Source: Clostridiales bacterium | GTDB lineage: Bacteria; Bacillota; Clostridia; Lachnospirales; Lachnospiraceae | Assembly (NCBI GenBank): GCA_012839295.1 | Contig: DUNO01000008.1 | Location: forward strand, 62,001-126,000 | Reading direction: 5' to 3' | Length of the DNA: 64,000 nucleotides | In this document: positions 9,254-17,656 of the stretch, in pieces | Layout: each line of letters opens with the position of its first letter | How positions within the stretch are numbered: position 1 is the first letter of the stretch | Notes under the pieces: generated by a model | The model's database searches: none | What the model was told of the DNA's origin: nothing | Seen by the model: only the letters and a program-made list of their open reading frames with translations | Made by a program: the position numbers and the translations under genes

Positions 9254-10849
9254 CTAATGTAAATCTCCCGGATTCCGAAAAGCGCTGGGGGACTGTCCTG
9301 TAATTTTCTTAAAACTGGTGCTAAAATAATACTGGTTGGAGAATCCGGTTTTTTCACTGACATCCTTAATGGACAGATTAGAATGTGATAGCAGCTCCTG
9401 TGCGATTAAAATCCGGGTGGTACTTATGACTTCAATGATATTCTTACCGGTAATTTTTTTATAGGTAGCGCTTAAATAGGTGGGACTGACATTTACATAC
9501 GCGGCAATTTCATTTAAATTCAGCTGAGAGTTTCCGTAATTATCCTGAATATAATGATCCACCATGAATGCAAGGCGTTTCTGATAATAAGAAACCGATG
9601 TATCCAACTGTTCGCTGGCCATAATACACAGTTTGGAAAGCCAGTCAAAAAGCTCGGTGCTTGTTGAGAAATTCAAATTACCAAAATGCCTGGTCAGGTT
9701 TTCATCCAGGGCAGACAGGCTTACCCCCATTTTATACAGGAAATTAAGGACTTTTCCTGCGATATCATTGATTGAAAAAAACAAGTTGACTTTGCTGGTA
9801 TGAAGTTCAAGATAATCACGATATAGCTGCTCTAAGTATTGTTTTAAGTTATCTACGTCATTTTTACAAATAAGATTGATGATCTCCTTGCTCTTGGCTT
9901 CCATATTTATATCAGGAATGAAGTTTTCAGAAGGGATGTCCTTAAAATAGAAAACCCGTTCTTCCGGCAGAAAAAAGCGGTATTCCAGGGCTAATTTTGC
10001 ACTTTCATAGGATTCACGGATTTTCCAAAAGGAGCGTACGGGATTACCAACTCCAATAACCGATTTAAGGTCTGATGGATGCCCCAGGATTAAGGAGATT
10101 CGCTCATCTGCAACCTCTAATAACTGATTCGCGCTGGCAAATGTCCTTCCCATAATTAGAACAAGGGAATTCCTGTTATGGAGAAGATAGAAAAGCTTAA
10201 AATCAGTAAATTGTTCCGTTATAAAATTCTTGAAGGACAGCAGATTCATATGATATTTTTCCAGGTCCTTCGCCGTTTTAAGCGGAGCGGAATTTCTAAT
10301 CCTTATCACAATGCATAGATGATAATTACTTTCCGCATTAATAGAAAGGAAATTCAGATAGTCGCTATACTGAAATTTGGCTTCCTGCGGAGCATGATGC
10401 AGCACGTCATTAAAGAACTTTTCCGTCATTGCAGGTTTACTTGCTTCCAACTGCTTTTTTATCTGTATATCAAGATCAATCTGCTTGGCCGCTTTTTGGA
10501 TAATACTTTTTAAATATTCCAAATCAATGGGTTTTTCAATATAATCAAATACACCGAGACGGATGGCTTCCTGGACATATTCAAAGTCTTCATAAGCACT
10601 GATTAAAATAACCTTGATACCAGGGTTTATTTCCAGAACCTCTTTTACCATTTCAAGGCCGGACATCCCGGGCATGCGAATATCCGAGATAATCAGGTCC
10701 ACACGCTCTGAAGTAACGATTTCTTTCACCTTAAGAGCATCGTAGAGCACATGACTGACTGTAATGCCCAAAGTATCCCAGTCAATATTCTGCTTCAAAG
10801 ACTCCGTCAGCAATTTATTATCATCAATGATTAATATATTTTTTCCCAT
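9254..10849 (-). CDS. YesN-type response regulator, receiver plus AraC HTH
   Basis: A 531-residue two-component response regulator. The N-terminal receiver has acidic residues DD (9-10), phosphoacceptor Asp56 in ISDIRMPGMSG, and Lys in YIEKPID. A long middle segment (about 130-425) is of the YesN type, and the C-terminal 100 residues form an AraC/XylS double HTH (LNEIAAYVNVSPTYLSATYKK and VSEKTGFSNQYYFSTSFKK). It begins 15 bases after the cognate histidine kinase gene, with GGGAGGTG before its ATG. Its most likely target is the divergent ABC operon at 12984-17477. The signal is probably an external carbohydrate (inference). Confidence 0.93.
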   Translation of the reverse strand: MGKNILIIDDNKLLTESLKQNIDWDTLGITVSHVLYDALKVKEIVTSERVDLIISDIRMPGMSGLEMVKEVLEINPGIKVILISAYEDFEYVQEAIRLGVFDYIEKPIDLEYLKSIIQKAAKQIDLDIQIKKQLEASKPAMTEKFFNDVLHHAPQEAKFQYSDYLNFLSINAESNYHLCIVIRIRNSAPLKTAKDLEKYHMNLLSFKNFITEQFTDFKLFYLLHNRNSLVLIMGRTFASANQLLEVADERISLILGHPSDLKSVIGVGNPVRSFWKIRESYESAKLALEYRFFLPEERVFYFKDIPSENFIPDINMEAKSKEIINLICKNDVDNLKQYLEQLYRDYLELHTSKVNLFFSINDIAGKVLNFLYKMGVSLSALDENLTRHFGNLNFSTSTELFDWLSKLCIMASEQLDTSVSYYQKRLAFMVDHYIQDNYGNSQLNLNEIAAYVNVSPTYLSATYKKITGKNIIEVISTTRILIAQELLSHSNLSIKDVSEKTGFSNQYYFSTSFKKITGQSPSAFRNPGDLH

Positions 10850-10864
10850 GAAAACACCTCCCGT

Positions 10865-12676
10865 TTATTCAATGATCTGCTTTAAGTGAATGGTAAAGGC
10901 GGTTCCGATCCCCTCATGGCTTTCCAGGATAATATAATCGAAACCGGCTGCAAAATAAGGAATAAGACGGACATTGACATTCCCGATTCCATAATGCTTT
11001 TCATAATCAACCTTATGCAGCCTTAAGGTCTCCCTGATCTCCTCCCGCTGATCTTTCGCAATTCCAACGCCGTTATCCGATATTTGAATCAAAATGGCGT
11101 CTTCCTCATAACGAATGGCAATTTCAATATGAAGGGGACTGCTGGAATCGGCAACAGCATGGATTACTGCATTCTCAATAAATGGCTGTAATACAAACTT
11201 GCAGATTAAAAAGTTCTGAATTCCGTCGTCCGTTTTAAATTCCCATGTAATTGGGTTGGACTTCGACAGGCATATCAATTTTAAATACAGCTCCGCAGTG
11301 TGAAGCTCTTCTTCAATTGGAATTAATTTATCGGGATCATGGAGAAGCTCACGATAGAACCGGGACAAATTTGTAATTGTCTGCTGTGCCAATTCTATCT
11401 TTCCCAGTGCCTGACAGGAGATGATGGTGTTTAGGGTATTAAATAAAAAATGCGGGTTAATCTGTGATTGCAGCAATTGAAATTTTAATTTTTCCGTCTG
11501 CAGTGACATATTTAAAATCTGCTTAAAGTACTTATCATTATCTAAAACCATATTATGAAATATTCCCGCCAAACGGTCGATTTCATCCTTTCCTGTTTCA
11601 GGCCGTGTCATCATTGGCTGTAAACGATTTAATATCTCTCTGTTTTCACTGGCTTTGGTTGCTCCCATCACATTAGAGAGGGTCTTTAACCTGGTGGTAA
11701 ACGTTTTAGATACGAATACTGAAAGCAATACCGCACAGACTATGATGGACAAAGTCGAAATCAGCAAAAAAGTCAGGACGAAATTGCTGCTTTGCCGGAT
11801 ACCGGAAAGCGGTACCTGCGTGACAAGGAGCATGGAGTCTTTCATAATCGGCTGGGTAATGATAAGAGATTTATTTGAGATAAAAGTATTCTTATCCGTT
11901 TCCCACAAATTAATGTTTCCCATCTCCAGTCTTGTATTGATTTTTGAATTATCACTATGCATAATAATTCTATTGTCCTTATCAATAACGTAGCTGCTGC
12001 TTGTTCCTGCCGGGGAAACCAGGATATCTGAGAATTCGGATAATTGGATATGGCAGGCAAACGCATAATTTAACTTCCCTGTATATATGTTGCGGTAGGA
12101 GCTCCAGCAAGTGATAACCGACTTTGGCACCTGGGAAAAGGCCTGTGGAAACTTAAGGTCTTTGTTGGCTGCCCAGAAAGAACGGGCGCCTGCCTCATAT
12201 AATTTGTCTTCCGTCATATTATAATCCGTTAATTTCTGAAATGGCAGAATGTCAATCCCGTTTCCGGAGGTACTAATCAGATGGTCTTCCGGCAAAAAAA
12301 TGTTAATCTGAAAAAGCTTAAATGTATTTTTAACCGAAGAAATGTTATTTTTGCTTCTGGAATAGGCCTGAAGATATCCGGATAAAGGATCCATAGGTGC
12401 TTGAAAAAGGGAATAAAGATAAAAGGATATGGTATTTGAAAGGTCCTCCACCTGCTCCATCCGGTTGGTTATATTCAGGGCAATCTGTTCATTGGTGTAG
12501 CAGATGGAATCAATCGTCCTGTCCTTTGATATGGAATAAGCCATATAGTAAGAAATACCGCTTATTAATGTGAGGGGAGCCAGGCTGCAGACAAGGGTCA
12601 GGCAGACCAGTTTCTTATAAACGGTATTCAGCTTCAGGTTAAAATATCTTAAAATACGCCTTATTATTTTTTTCAT
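10865..12676 (-). CDS. YesM-type sensor histidine kinase
   Basis: A 603-residue membrane sensor. It has TM1 at about residues 20-42, a large extracellular sensing region to about 295, TM2 at about 298-320, a HAMP-like linker, and the His_kinase box LLQSQINPHFLFNTLNTII holding the phosphoacceptor His. The ATPase domain has ENAVIHA and the G1 box ISDNGVGIAKD. The start is ATG behind GGAGGT. It is cotranscribed with the response regulator and divergent from the substrate-binding protein gene, a layout known for Firmicute carbohydrate ABC systems. The ligand is unknown. Confidence 0.93.
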   Translation of the reverse strand: MKKIIRRILRYFNLKLNTVYKKLVCLTLVCSLAPLTLISGISYYMAYSISKDRTIDSICYTNEQIALNITNRMEQVEDLSNTISFYLYSLFQAPMDPLSGYLQAYSRSKNNISSVKNTFKLFQINIFLPEDHLISTSGNGIDILPFQKLTDYNMTEDKLYEAGARSFWAANKDLKFPQAFSQVPKSVITCWSSYRNIYTGKLNYAFACHIQLSEFSDILVSPAGTSSSYVIDKDNRIIMHSDNSKINTRLEMGNINLWETDKNTFISNKSLIITQPIMKDSMLLVTQVPLSGIRQSSNFVLTFLLISTLSIIVCAVLLSVFVSKTFTTRLKTLSNVMGATKASENREILNRLQPMMTRPETGKDEIDRLAGIFHNMVLDNDKYFKQILNMSLQTEKLKFQLLQSQINPHFLFNTLNTIISCQALGKIELAQQTITNLSRFYRELLHDPDKLIPIEEELHTAELYLKLICLSKSNPITWEFKTDDGIQNFLICKFVLQPFIENAVIHAVADSSSPLHIEIAIRYEEDAILIQISDNGVGIAKDQREEIRETLRLHKVDYEKHYGIGNVNVRLIPYFAAGFDYIILESHEGIGTAFTIHLKQIIE

Positions 12677-12850
12677 AGTTACCGCGGACCTCCCAGGCTA
12701 TTTTTACTTTTGGATGGCAATTTCTACTTTTGAATTTAAGCCGTGCTGCAGACCTGCGTTCTACCCCAGGCAAGCCTGCTCCTACAGATTAGCATGTCAC
12801 AAATTTACCTGCGGCATTCCGAAATGCTTGTAGCAGCTTTTCTAATATAT

Positions 12851-12879
12851 AGAATAAAAAATAGATGAATATCTGTCAA
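12851..12879 (-). promoter_or_regulatory. Promoter of the histidine kinase operon
   Basis: On the minus strand TTGACA (complement 12874-12879) and TATTCT (complement 12851-12856) are 17 bases apart. The 307-base divergent region also holds a near-palindrome GCATTCCGAAATGC at about 12822-12837 that could be an operator. Confidence 0.6.
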
Positions 12880-12921
12880 TTATCACAATAAAAAAGTATA
12901 AAAACTTCATAAAAAATCAAA

Positions 12922-12950
12922 TTTTAAAGAATTATATTTTTGCTTATAAT
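12922..12950 (+). promoter_or_regulatory. Putative promoter of the ABC operon
   Basis: TATAAT at 12945-12950 lies 34 bases before the start of the substrate-binding protein gene. The -35 position (TTTTAA) is poor, which fits a promoter that needs the AraC-type activator. Confidence 0.45.
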
Positions 12951-12983
12951 GTGAATTACCAAATAAAAAGGAGGTTTACTTTT

Positions 12984-14276
12984 ATGAAAAAGAAGTTAGT
13001 ATGCATGATTCTCTGTATATGCATGGTTACATCCTCTTTCATCGGATGCAGCAAAAAAGCATCTGATAAAGACGGGGCATCCACCCCCTCAGAAACAACG
13101 TCCGGCGCAACGGATGCTACTCCCACCGCTTCCGCAGGTACAGGAAAGATTACCCTATTCTGCGACGATGCCGCAACGCAGGCGAATTTCCAGGAGTATC
13201 TGGATGCCGCAAAAGCTGCTACCGGCCTTGATATCGAGGTCATTGCAATGCCAACCAATACGGAGGACAGAACGGCAAAGGTTATGACCCTTCTTTCTTC
13301 CGGTGATGATTCCGTTGACATCCTGTCCGTTGATCAGGAAATGCTTTTGTCCCTATCCAAAACAAATTATCTGGAGCCTCTTGATGATGTACTGACAGAT
13401 GATGTAAAAGCAGCATTTCCAGAATCCTTTATCGAGATGAGCAGCGGAAAAGGCGTTCCGATGTTCATGGAAATCTTCAGCTTCTGGCTGAATTCCAAAT
13501 ATGTAAAGGAGGCCGGCATGGACTCTATCAAGACGAAGGATGACTTTGTAAAATTCTTAAAAGCGGTATCCAAGGACGGAGTTTATGGATATGGCGGCGG
13601 CTGGGAACAGACCTATGTCTGGAATGATATCGGTGAATTCATCAATTTGTTCGGCGGGGACATGCTTGACTGGTCTAATCCCAATACACAGGAAGCAGTA
13701 AAGTTCTTAAAAGAAATGATAGATAATGGATATACTCCAAAATCACAGCTGGCAGACCAGTACACAGAATTAAATCAGCGTATTATGGACGGCTCCTCCG
13801 CTTCCATGCTGAACTACTCCAGCTTTATGCCGACCTATGATGCAGCCGGCAGATATGGCATGGACGACATTTATATTGCACCAATGCTGAACTTCGGTCA
13901 GGAGAAAACTTATGCCAATGGCTGGCAGTATGTAATAAATGCCGCATCCCAGAATAAAGAAGCCGCAAAGGTTTTCTTAAAGTGGGCAGCCAGCCTGGAA
14001 GGCCAGGAGACTTACGGAAAGATCTTCTCCAGATTACCAGCAAGAACCGATGTCGTGGATGACGCTAACTTTACAGTACCGGGTCTGGACCAGTTAAAAA
14101 GCTATCTGCAAAATACGACCTTAGTAACACGTCCTCTTCCGGCTAATTCCATGGAATATATCAATGAAGTAGGTTCTTTATTCCAAAAATATATCAGTGA
14201 TGAAATCACATTTGACAAATATATAAGCGAAATGAAGGATTGCATAAGTACCTATTTCCCTGATCAGAATCAATAA
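12984..14276 (+). CDS. Carbohydrate ABC transporter substrate-binding lipoprotein
   Basis: A 430-residue extracellular binding protein of the sugar family (MalE/UgpB-like). It has a lipoprotein signal peptide MKKKLVCMILCICMVTSSF with lipobox SFIGC, then a Ser/Thr/Ala-rich linker. The mature part has the typical ITLFCDDAATQANFQ start and late motifs such as GWQYVINAASQNKEAAKVFLKW. The start is ATG at 12984 behind AAAAGGAGGT; an in-frame ATG at 12951 overlaps the -10 box and was rejected. It is the first gene of a plus-strand operon with two permeases and a tandem cupin. No ATPase is encoded; a shared MsmK-type ATPase elsewhere is probable. The ligand is unknown. Confidence 0.9.
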   Translation: MKKKLVCMILCICMVTSSFIGCSKKASDKDGASTPSETTSGATDATPTASAGTGKITLFCDDAATQANFQEYLDAAKAATGLDIEVIAMPTNTEDRTAKVMTLLSSGDDSVDILSVDQEMLLSLSKTNYLEPLDDVLTDDVKAAFPESFIEMSSGKGVPMFMEIFSFWLNSKYVKEAGMDSIKTKDDFVKFLKAVSKDGVYGYGGGWEQTYVWNDIGEFINLFGGDMLDWSNPNTQEAVKFLKEMIDNGYTPKSQLADQYTELNQRIMDGSSASMLNYSSFMPTYDAAGRYGMDDIYIAPMLNFGQEKTYANGWQYVINAASQNKEAAKVFLKWAASLEGQETYGKIFSRLPARTDVVDDANFTVPGLDQLKSYLQNTTLVTRPLPANSMEYINEVGSLFQKYISDEITFDKYISEMKDCISTYFPDQNQ

Positions 14277-14336
14277 TTTCAATAGGAAGCAGGGGCGTGA
14301 CAATGCCTCTGCTTTCCTATATAAGGAGGAGCAGCC

Positions 14337-15218
14337 TTGAAAGAAGGTACTAAAAAAAGAATGTGGATTCCGTGGCTGATGATTCTTCCGGTCATTGTAA
14401 TCCGCTGTCTTACAACCCTCTATCCGGTTGTGATGACATTTATTAACAGTTTCCGCGATTTAAACATAATCAACGGCGGAACAGGAACGTTTATTGGATT
14501 AAAAAATTATGCCAGGTTGCTGCAGGATGACAAGATTGCATCCTCCATGCAGTTTACCATTATATTTACAGTGGTATCTATGATATTTCACATTATTCTC
14601 GGAGTCGCTCTTGCGATGATGTTGAATATGAAATTTAAAGGGAAGAAATTTTTGCGGACAATTGTCCTGATTCCCTGGGCAATGCCGACGATTGTCGCAG
14701 GCCGCGCTGCCAGGTGGGGATTTAATGGAACCTATGGTTTTGTGAATGATTTGATTAGCCGATTCGTTGCAGGCTTCCATTTTGACTGGTTAGTTCAAGT
14801 GGACACGGCCAGAATAGCAGTTATTATTGTAGACCTGTGGAAGGATGTCCCTTTCTTTGCCATACTTGTGCTGGCATCCTTGCAGTATATTTCGGATGAT
14901 ATCTATGAAGCAGCGAAAATTGACGGAGCAGGTGCCCTCCGGACCTTTTGGAGTATTACCATTCCCAATATCGCAAAGACAGTAATGTTAATCTCCATAT
15001 TCTTTACCATGTGGCGAATTACCAACTTTGAACTGGTCTATGCAATGACATCCGGCGGACCATATGACGGTACATCTGTTTTATCCTATAGAATTTTAAT
15101 TGAGGCATTCAATAACCTGAACCTGGGGTACGCATCAGCTATTGCTATCGTATTATTCCTGCTTATGCTTTTACTCAGCGGGTTAAATCTGTTTGCCGTT
15201 AAAAAAATCTCAGACTAA
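14337..15218 (+). CDS. Sugar ABC transporter permease (MalF/UgpA type)
   Basis: A 293-residue inner-membrane permease with about six transmembrane segments. The cytoplasmic EAA loop that contacts the ATPase is EAAKIDGAGALRTFWSITIP. The start is TTG at 14337, with AAGGAGGA six bases upstream. It is followed 13 bases later by the second permease, so the two probably form a heterodimer. It lacks the long N-terminal extension of enteric MalF, as is usual for Firmicute versions. Confidence 0.92.
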   Translation: MKEGTKKRMWIPWLMILPVIVIRCLTTLYPVVMTFINSFRDLNIINGGTGTFIGLKNYARLLQDDKIASSMQFTIIFTVVSMIFHIILGVALAMMLNMKFKGKKFLRTIVLIPWAMPTIVAGRAARWGFNGTYGFVNDLISRFVAGFHFDWLVQVDTARIAVIIVDLWKDVPFFAILVLASLQYISDDIYEAAKIDGAGALRTFWSITIPNIAKTVMLISIFFTMWRITNFELVYAMTSGGPYDGTSVLSYRILIEAFNNLNLGYASAIAIVLFLLMLLLSGLNLFAVKKISD

Positions 15219-15231
15219 GGAGGGCCGGAAA

Positions 15232-16071
15232 ATGAATCAAAAATTGAAAAAAAAGCTGTTAGCCATCTGTCAGTGGCTGCTTGCAATCATAGGGGCACTG
15301 ATCATTCTGATTCCGGTCTATTGGATTTTTATTTCATCCATAAAACCCAATACAGAACTTCTGACAAGTCCGATTGACTGGATTCCAAAGCACTTTACAC
15401 TGCAAAGCTACAAAACACTGATTCATACGGTAGGGATTCTTCCCCAGATAGGAAGTACCCTGATTGTCACAACCCTGACTCTGGTTATTACAACCGTTTT
15501 CTGTGTGCTGGCAGCCTATGCTTTCGAACGGTATTCTTCAAAAGGCCTGTCCCTCGCTTACGGAATGATCGTATTTTCAGCAATGATTCCCGGAATTGTG
15601 ACTGCAAGACCCCTTTATGATTATCTGAAATCCTTAAAGCTGGTGGATACCTATCCGGGCCTGATTCTGCTTTATACCAGTGCGCTGATTCCATTTACCA
15701 TTCTGATCTTGCGTAATTATCTGAGCGGCATTCCAATTGACATTGAAGAAGCGGCCGAAATTGACGGAGCAGGACATTTACAAAAGATAATGTTTGTGAC
15801 CATGCCTTTGCTAAAGCCTGCTGTGTCAACTGTATGTATTATTAATTTTATTAGCTGCTTAAATGAGTTTTTTATACCTTTATTCTTTTCGCAGAAGATA
15901 AAAGTATTGACCATAGGAATATCCACTTTGCCAAGAGCCAATTCCTATGATGTTCCCTGGGATTTATTAAGTGCCATGGGCTGTATTATTCTGATTCCGA
16001 TTATCATATTTGTCATGATATTCGAAGAAAACATCATGGAAGGCATTATGGCCGGCGGTGTAAAAGCCTGA
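15232..16071 (+). CDS. Sugar ABC transporter permease (MalG/UgpE type)
   Basis: A 279-residue partner permease with about six transmembrane helices. The EAA loop is EAAEIDGAGHLQKIMFVTMP. The start is ATG at 15232 behind AAGGAGGG; an earlier in-frame ATG at 15193 lies inside the upstream permease gene and lacks a ribosome site. It ends in the conserved region MEGIMAGGVKA. With the preceding permease it forms the membrane channel of the uptake system. Confidence 0.92.
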   Translation: MNQKLKKKLLAICQWLLAIIGALIILIPVYWIFISSIKPNTELLTSPIDWIPKHFTLQSYKTLIHTVGILPQIGSTLIVTTLTLVITTVFCVLAAYAFERYSSKGLSLAYGMIVFSAMIPGIVTARPLYDYLKSLKLVDTYPGLILLYTSALIPFTILILRNYLSGIPIDIEEAAEIDGAGHLQKIMFVTMPLLKPAVSTVCIINFISCLNEFFIPLFFSQKIKVLTIGISTLPRANSYDVPWDLLSAMGCIILIPIIIFVMIFEENIMEGIMAGGVKA

Positions 16072-16097
16072 CCTTACGTTATTAGGAGGAAAATGAA

Positions 16098-17477
16098 ATG
16101 TATAAATTGTCTATGAAATTAAGAAGAACGGCAGAAGACTGCAAAAATGCAGAAAAAGACAGGGACGAGGCCTTAAAGAACCCTTTGGTGCCCGGAGCCA
16201 GAATTATTCACAGTGAAGATGCGGTGCCGGTTTATGTTAACGACACTGCATGCAGACAATGGTTTTATCCTTTATCGGAAGTAAATGACCTAGGTCTGTT
16301 TTTCTATATCGAAAAGGACCAAAAAACGGATACGGACCGCCCCTGGACTGTCAGGAGCCACCCGGATGTTAATGTCTATTATTATGTTCTGGAAGGCTGC
16401 GGAAAAGTAATCTTTGGCGATAAGGCCGGGGATTATGAGACGGAATGCTATGACTTCCAGGCACAAGAACTGGTTATTGTACCAAGAGAGATTCCTTACC
16501 GTATGGAAGGAGACTGGAAAGCAATCAGCTTCCATGCAAGAACCGGTGTATTCGGAACCGTGGCCGGTACGACAAGGTTCCCTCATCCGGTAATCACTGT
16601 GGACAAGCCTTACAGACCGACAAAGGAAGAACGGGATCATTTAAAGGAAGCAGGAACTTACACCTGCTATGACCAGACCTACAGTAAGGAGCTTAGCTTT
16701 GGAAGAGCTGCAGGAATCAGGAATTTCCACGCAGATCTGCAGGCCTGCAGAAGTGATTTAGCGCAGGTTACCGAAGCCTATCAGAACAATGAAATCTACA
16801 GGGCTGTGACTCCTGTGGATGAGCAGACAGGCGTTACAGAGAACATTGAAAAGGCAAAGAAGAATGCATCCGTATTGGGAGCCAGGGTATTAAAACGCTC
16901 CGATGCCCCGGCTGTCTATAATGCCAATGCCGGCCTGAGGCAGTCCAGCTATCCTCTGACCTGGACTGACGATATAGCAATCTGCAATCTTGCAGAAAAA
17001 CTGGCGGAATCCGATAAAGAGCGTCCCTTCGATTCCCATTCACATCCTGATATAGAAGAATATAAATTCATACTTTCCGGCTCAGGCAGTGTTACCATTG
17101 GTGTGGGGGACGATACCTGTGAAGAAGAACATTACGATTTTAAAGCAGGAGATCTGGTGATTCTGCCCAGAGGACTGGCCCATGTGGATGCGGGAGGATA
17201 TACTGCTTTATACTTCCACACCAAGCAGAGCGTATTCGGTAAAACCCCCGGAGATAGCTTATATCCTCATATAGCATATGTTTATACACGTCCCCCAAGA
17301 CCAACTAAGGAAGAGGAAGCAGCTCTGAATGATCCCGGAACCTTCATTAAGATGAATTCCAGAGAGACCTACAATGTATATTGCCCTAATCCAATTCTTC
17401 GGGTAGAGAAGAACCCGACCGATATGACCCACTTAAGACCGGATTTATTCCCGGACAAGCAGGAGGGGAAAGGTTGA
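16098..17477 (+). CDS. Tandem-duplicated cupin protein with one degenerate half
   Basis: A 459-residue cytoplasmic protein made of two similar halves of about 200 residues. Paired blocks are GARIIHSEDAVPVY with GARVLKRSDAPAVY, SHPDVNVYYYVLEG with SHPDIEEYKFILSG, and RPTKEERDHLKEAGTY with RPTKEEEAALNDPGTF. The second half keeps cupin motif 1 (HSHPDIE, ligands His, His, Glu) and motif 2 (GDLVILPRGLAH). In the first half the same positions read RSHPDVN and QELVIVPREIPY, so most metal ligands are lost. AGGAGG precedes its ATG. It is the last gene of the ABC operon and probably acts on the imported compound or its phosphate. No specific reaction can be assigned. Confidence 0.8.
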   Translation: MYKLSMKLRRTAEDCKNAEKDRDEALKNPLVPGARIIHSEDAVPVYVNDTACRQWFYPLSEVNDLGLFFYIEKDQKTDTDRPWTVRSHPDVNVYYYVLEGCGKVIFGDKAGDYETECYDFQAQELVIVPREIPYRMEGDWKAISFHARTGVFGTVAGTTRFPHPVITVDKPYRPTKEERDHLKEAGTYTCYDQTYSKELSFGRAAGIRNFHADLQACRSDLAQVTEAYQNNEIYRAVTPVDEQTGVTENIEKAKKNASVLGARVLKRSDAPAVYNANAGLRQSSYPLTWTDDIAICNLAEKLAESDKERPFDSHSHPDIEEYKFILSGSGSVTIGVGDDTCEEEHYDFKAGDLVILPRGLAHVDAGGYTALYFHTKQSVFGKTPGDSLYPHIAYVYTRPPRPTKEEEAALNDPGTFIKMNSRETYNVYCPNPILRVEKNPTDMTHLRPDLFPDKQEGKG

Positions 17478-17484
17478 TTTAATT

Positions 17485-17520
17485 GGAGGCCGATAAGCGT
17501 TCGTCCGCTTACCGGCCTCC
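17485..17520. terminator. Hairpin between the cupin and ptsI genes
   Basis: GGAGGCCGATAAGCG pairs with the CGCTTACCGGCCTCC side across a TTCGT loop. The U-tract after it is weak on both strands. It lies in the 179-base gap between convergent genes, which otherwise holds nothing recognisable. Confidence 0.55.
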
Positions 17521-17656
17521 TTCAGCTCCTTGCTGTTCCGGGTGTTTTCTATTGTTAGTGCTTTTTTATCACTGTAAATCTTCTGCCGCACACTTAGCGT
17601 ATAAATTATTGTTCATGGTGACAGGCACCGGTATTCCGACCAATATTCCGGGAATG

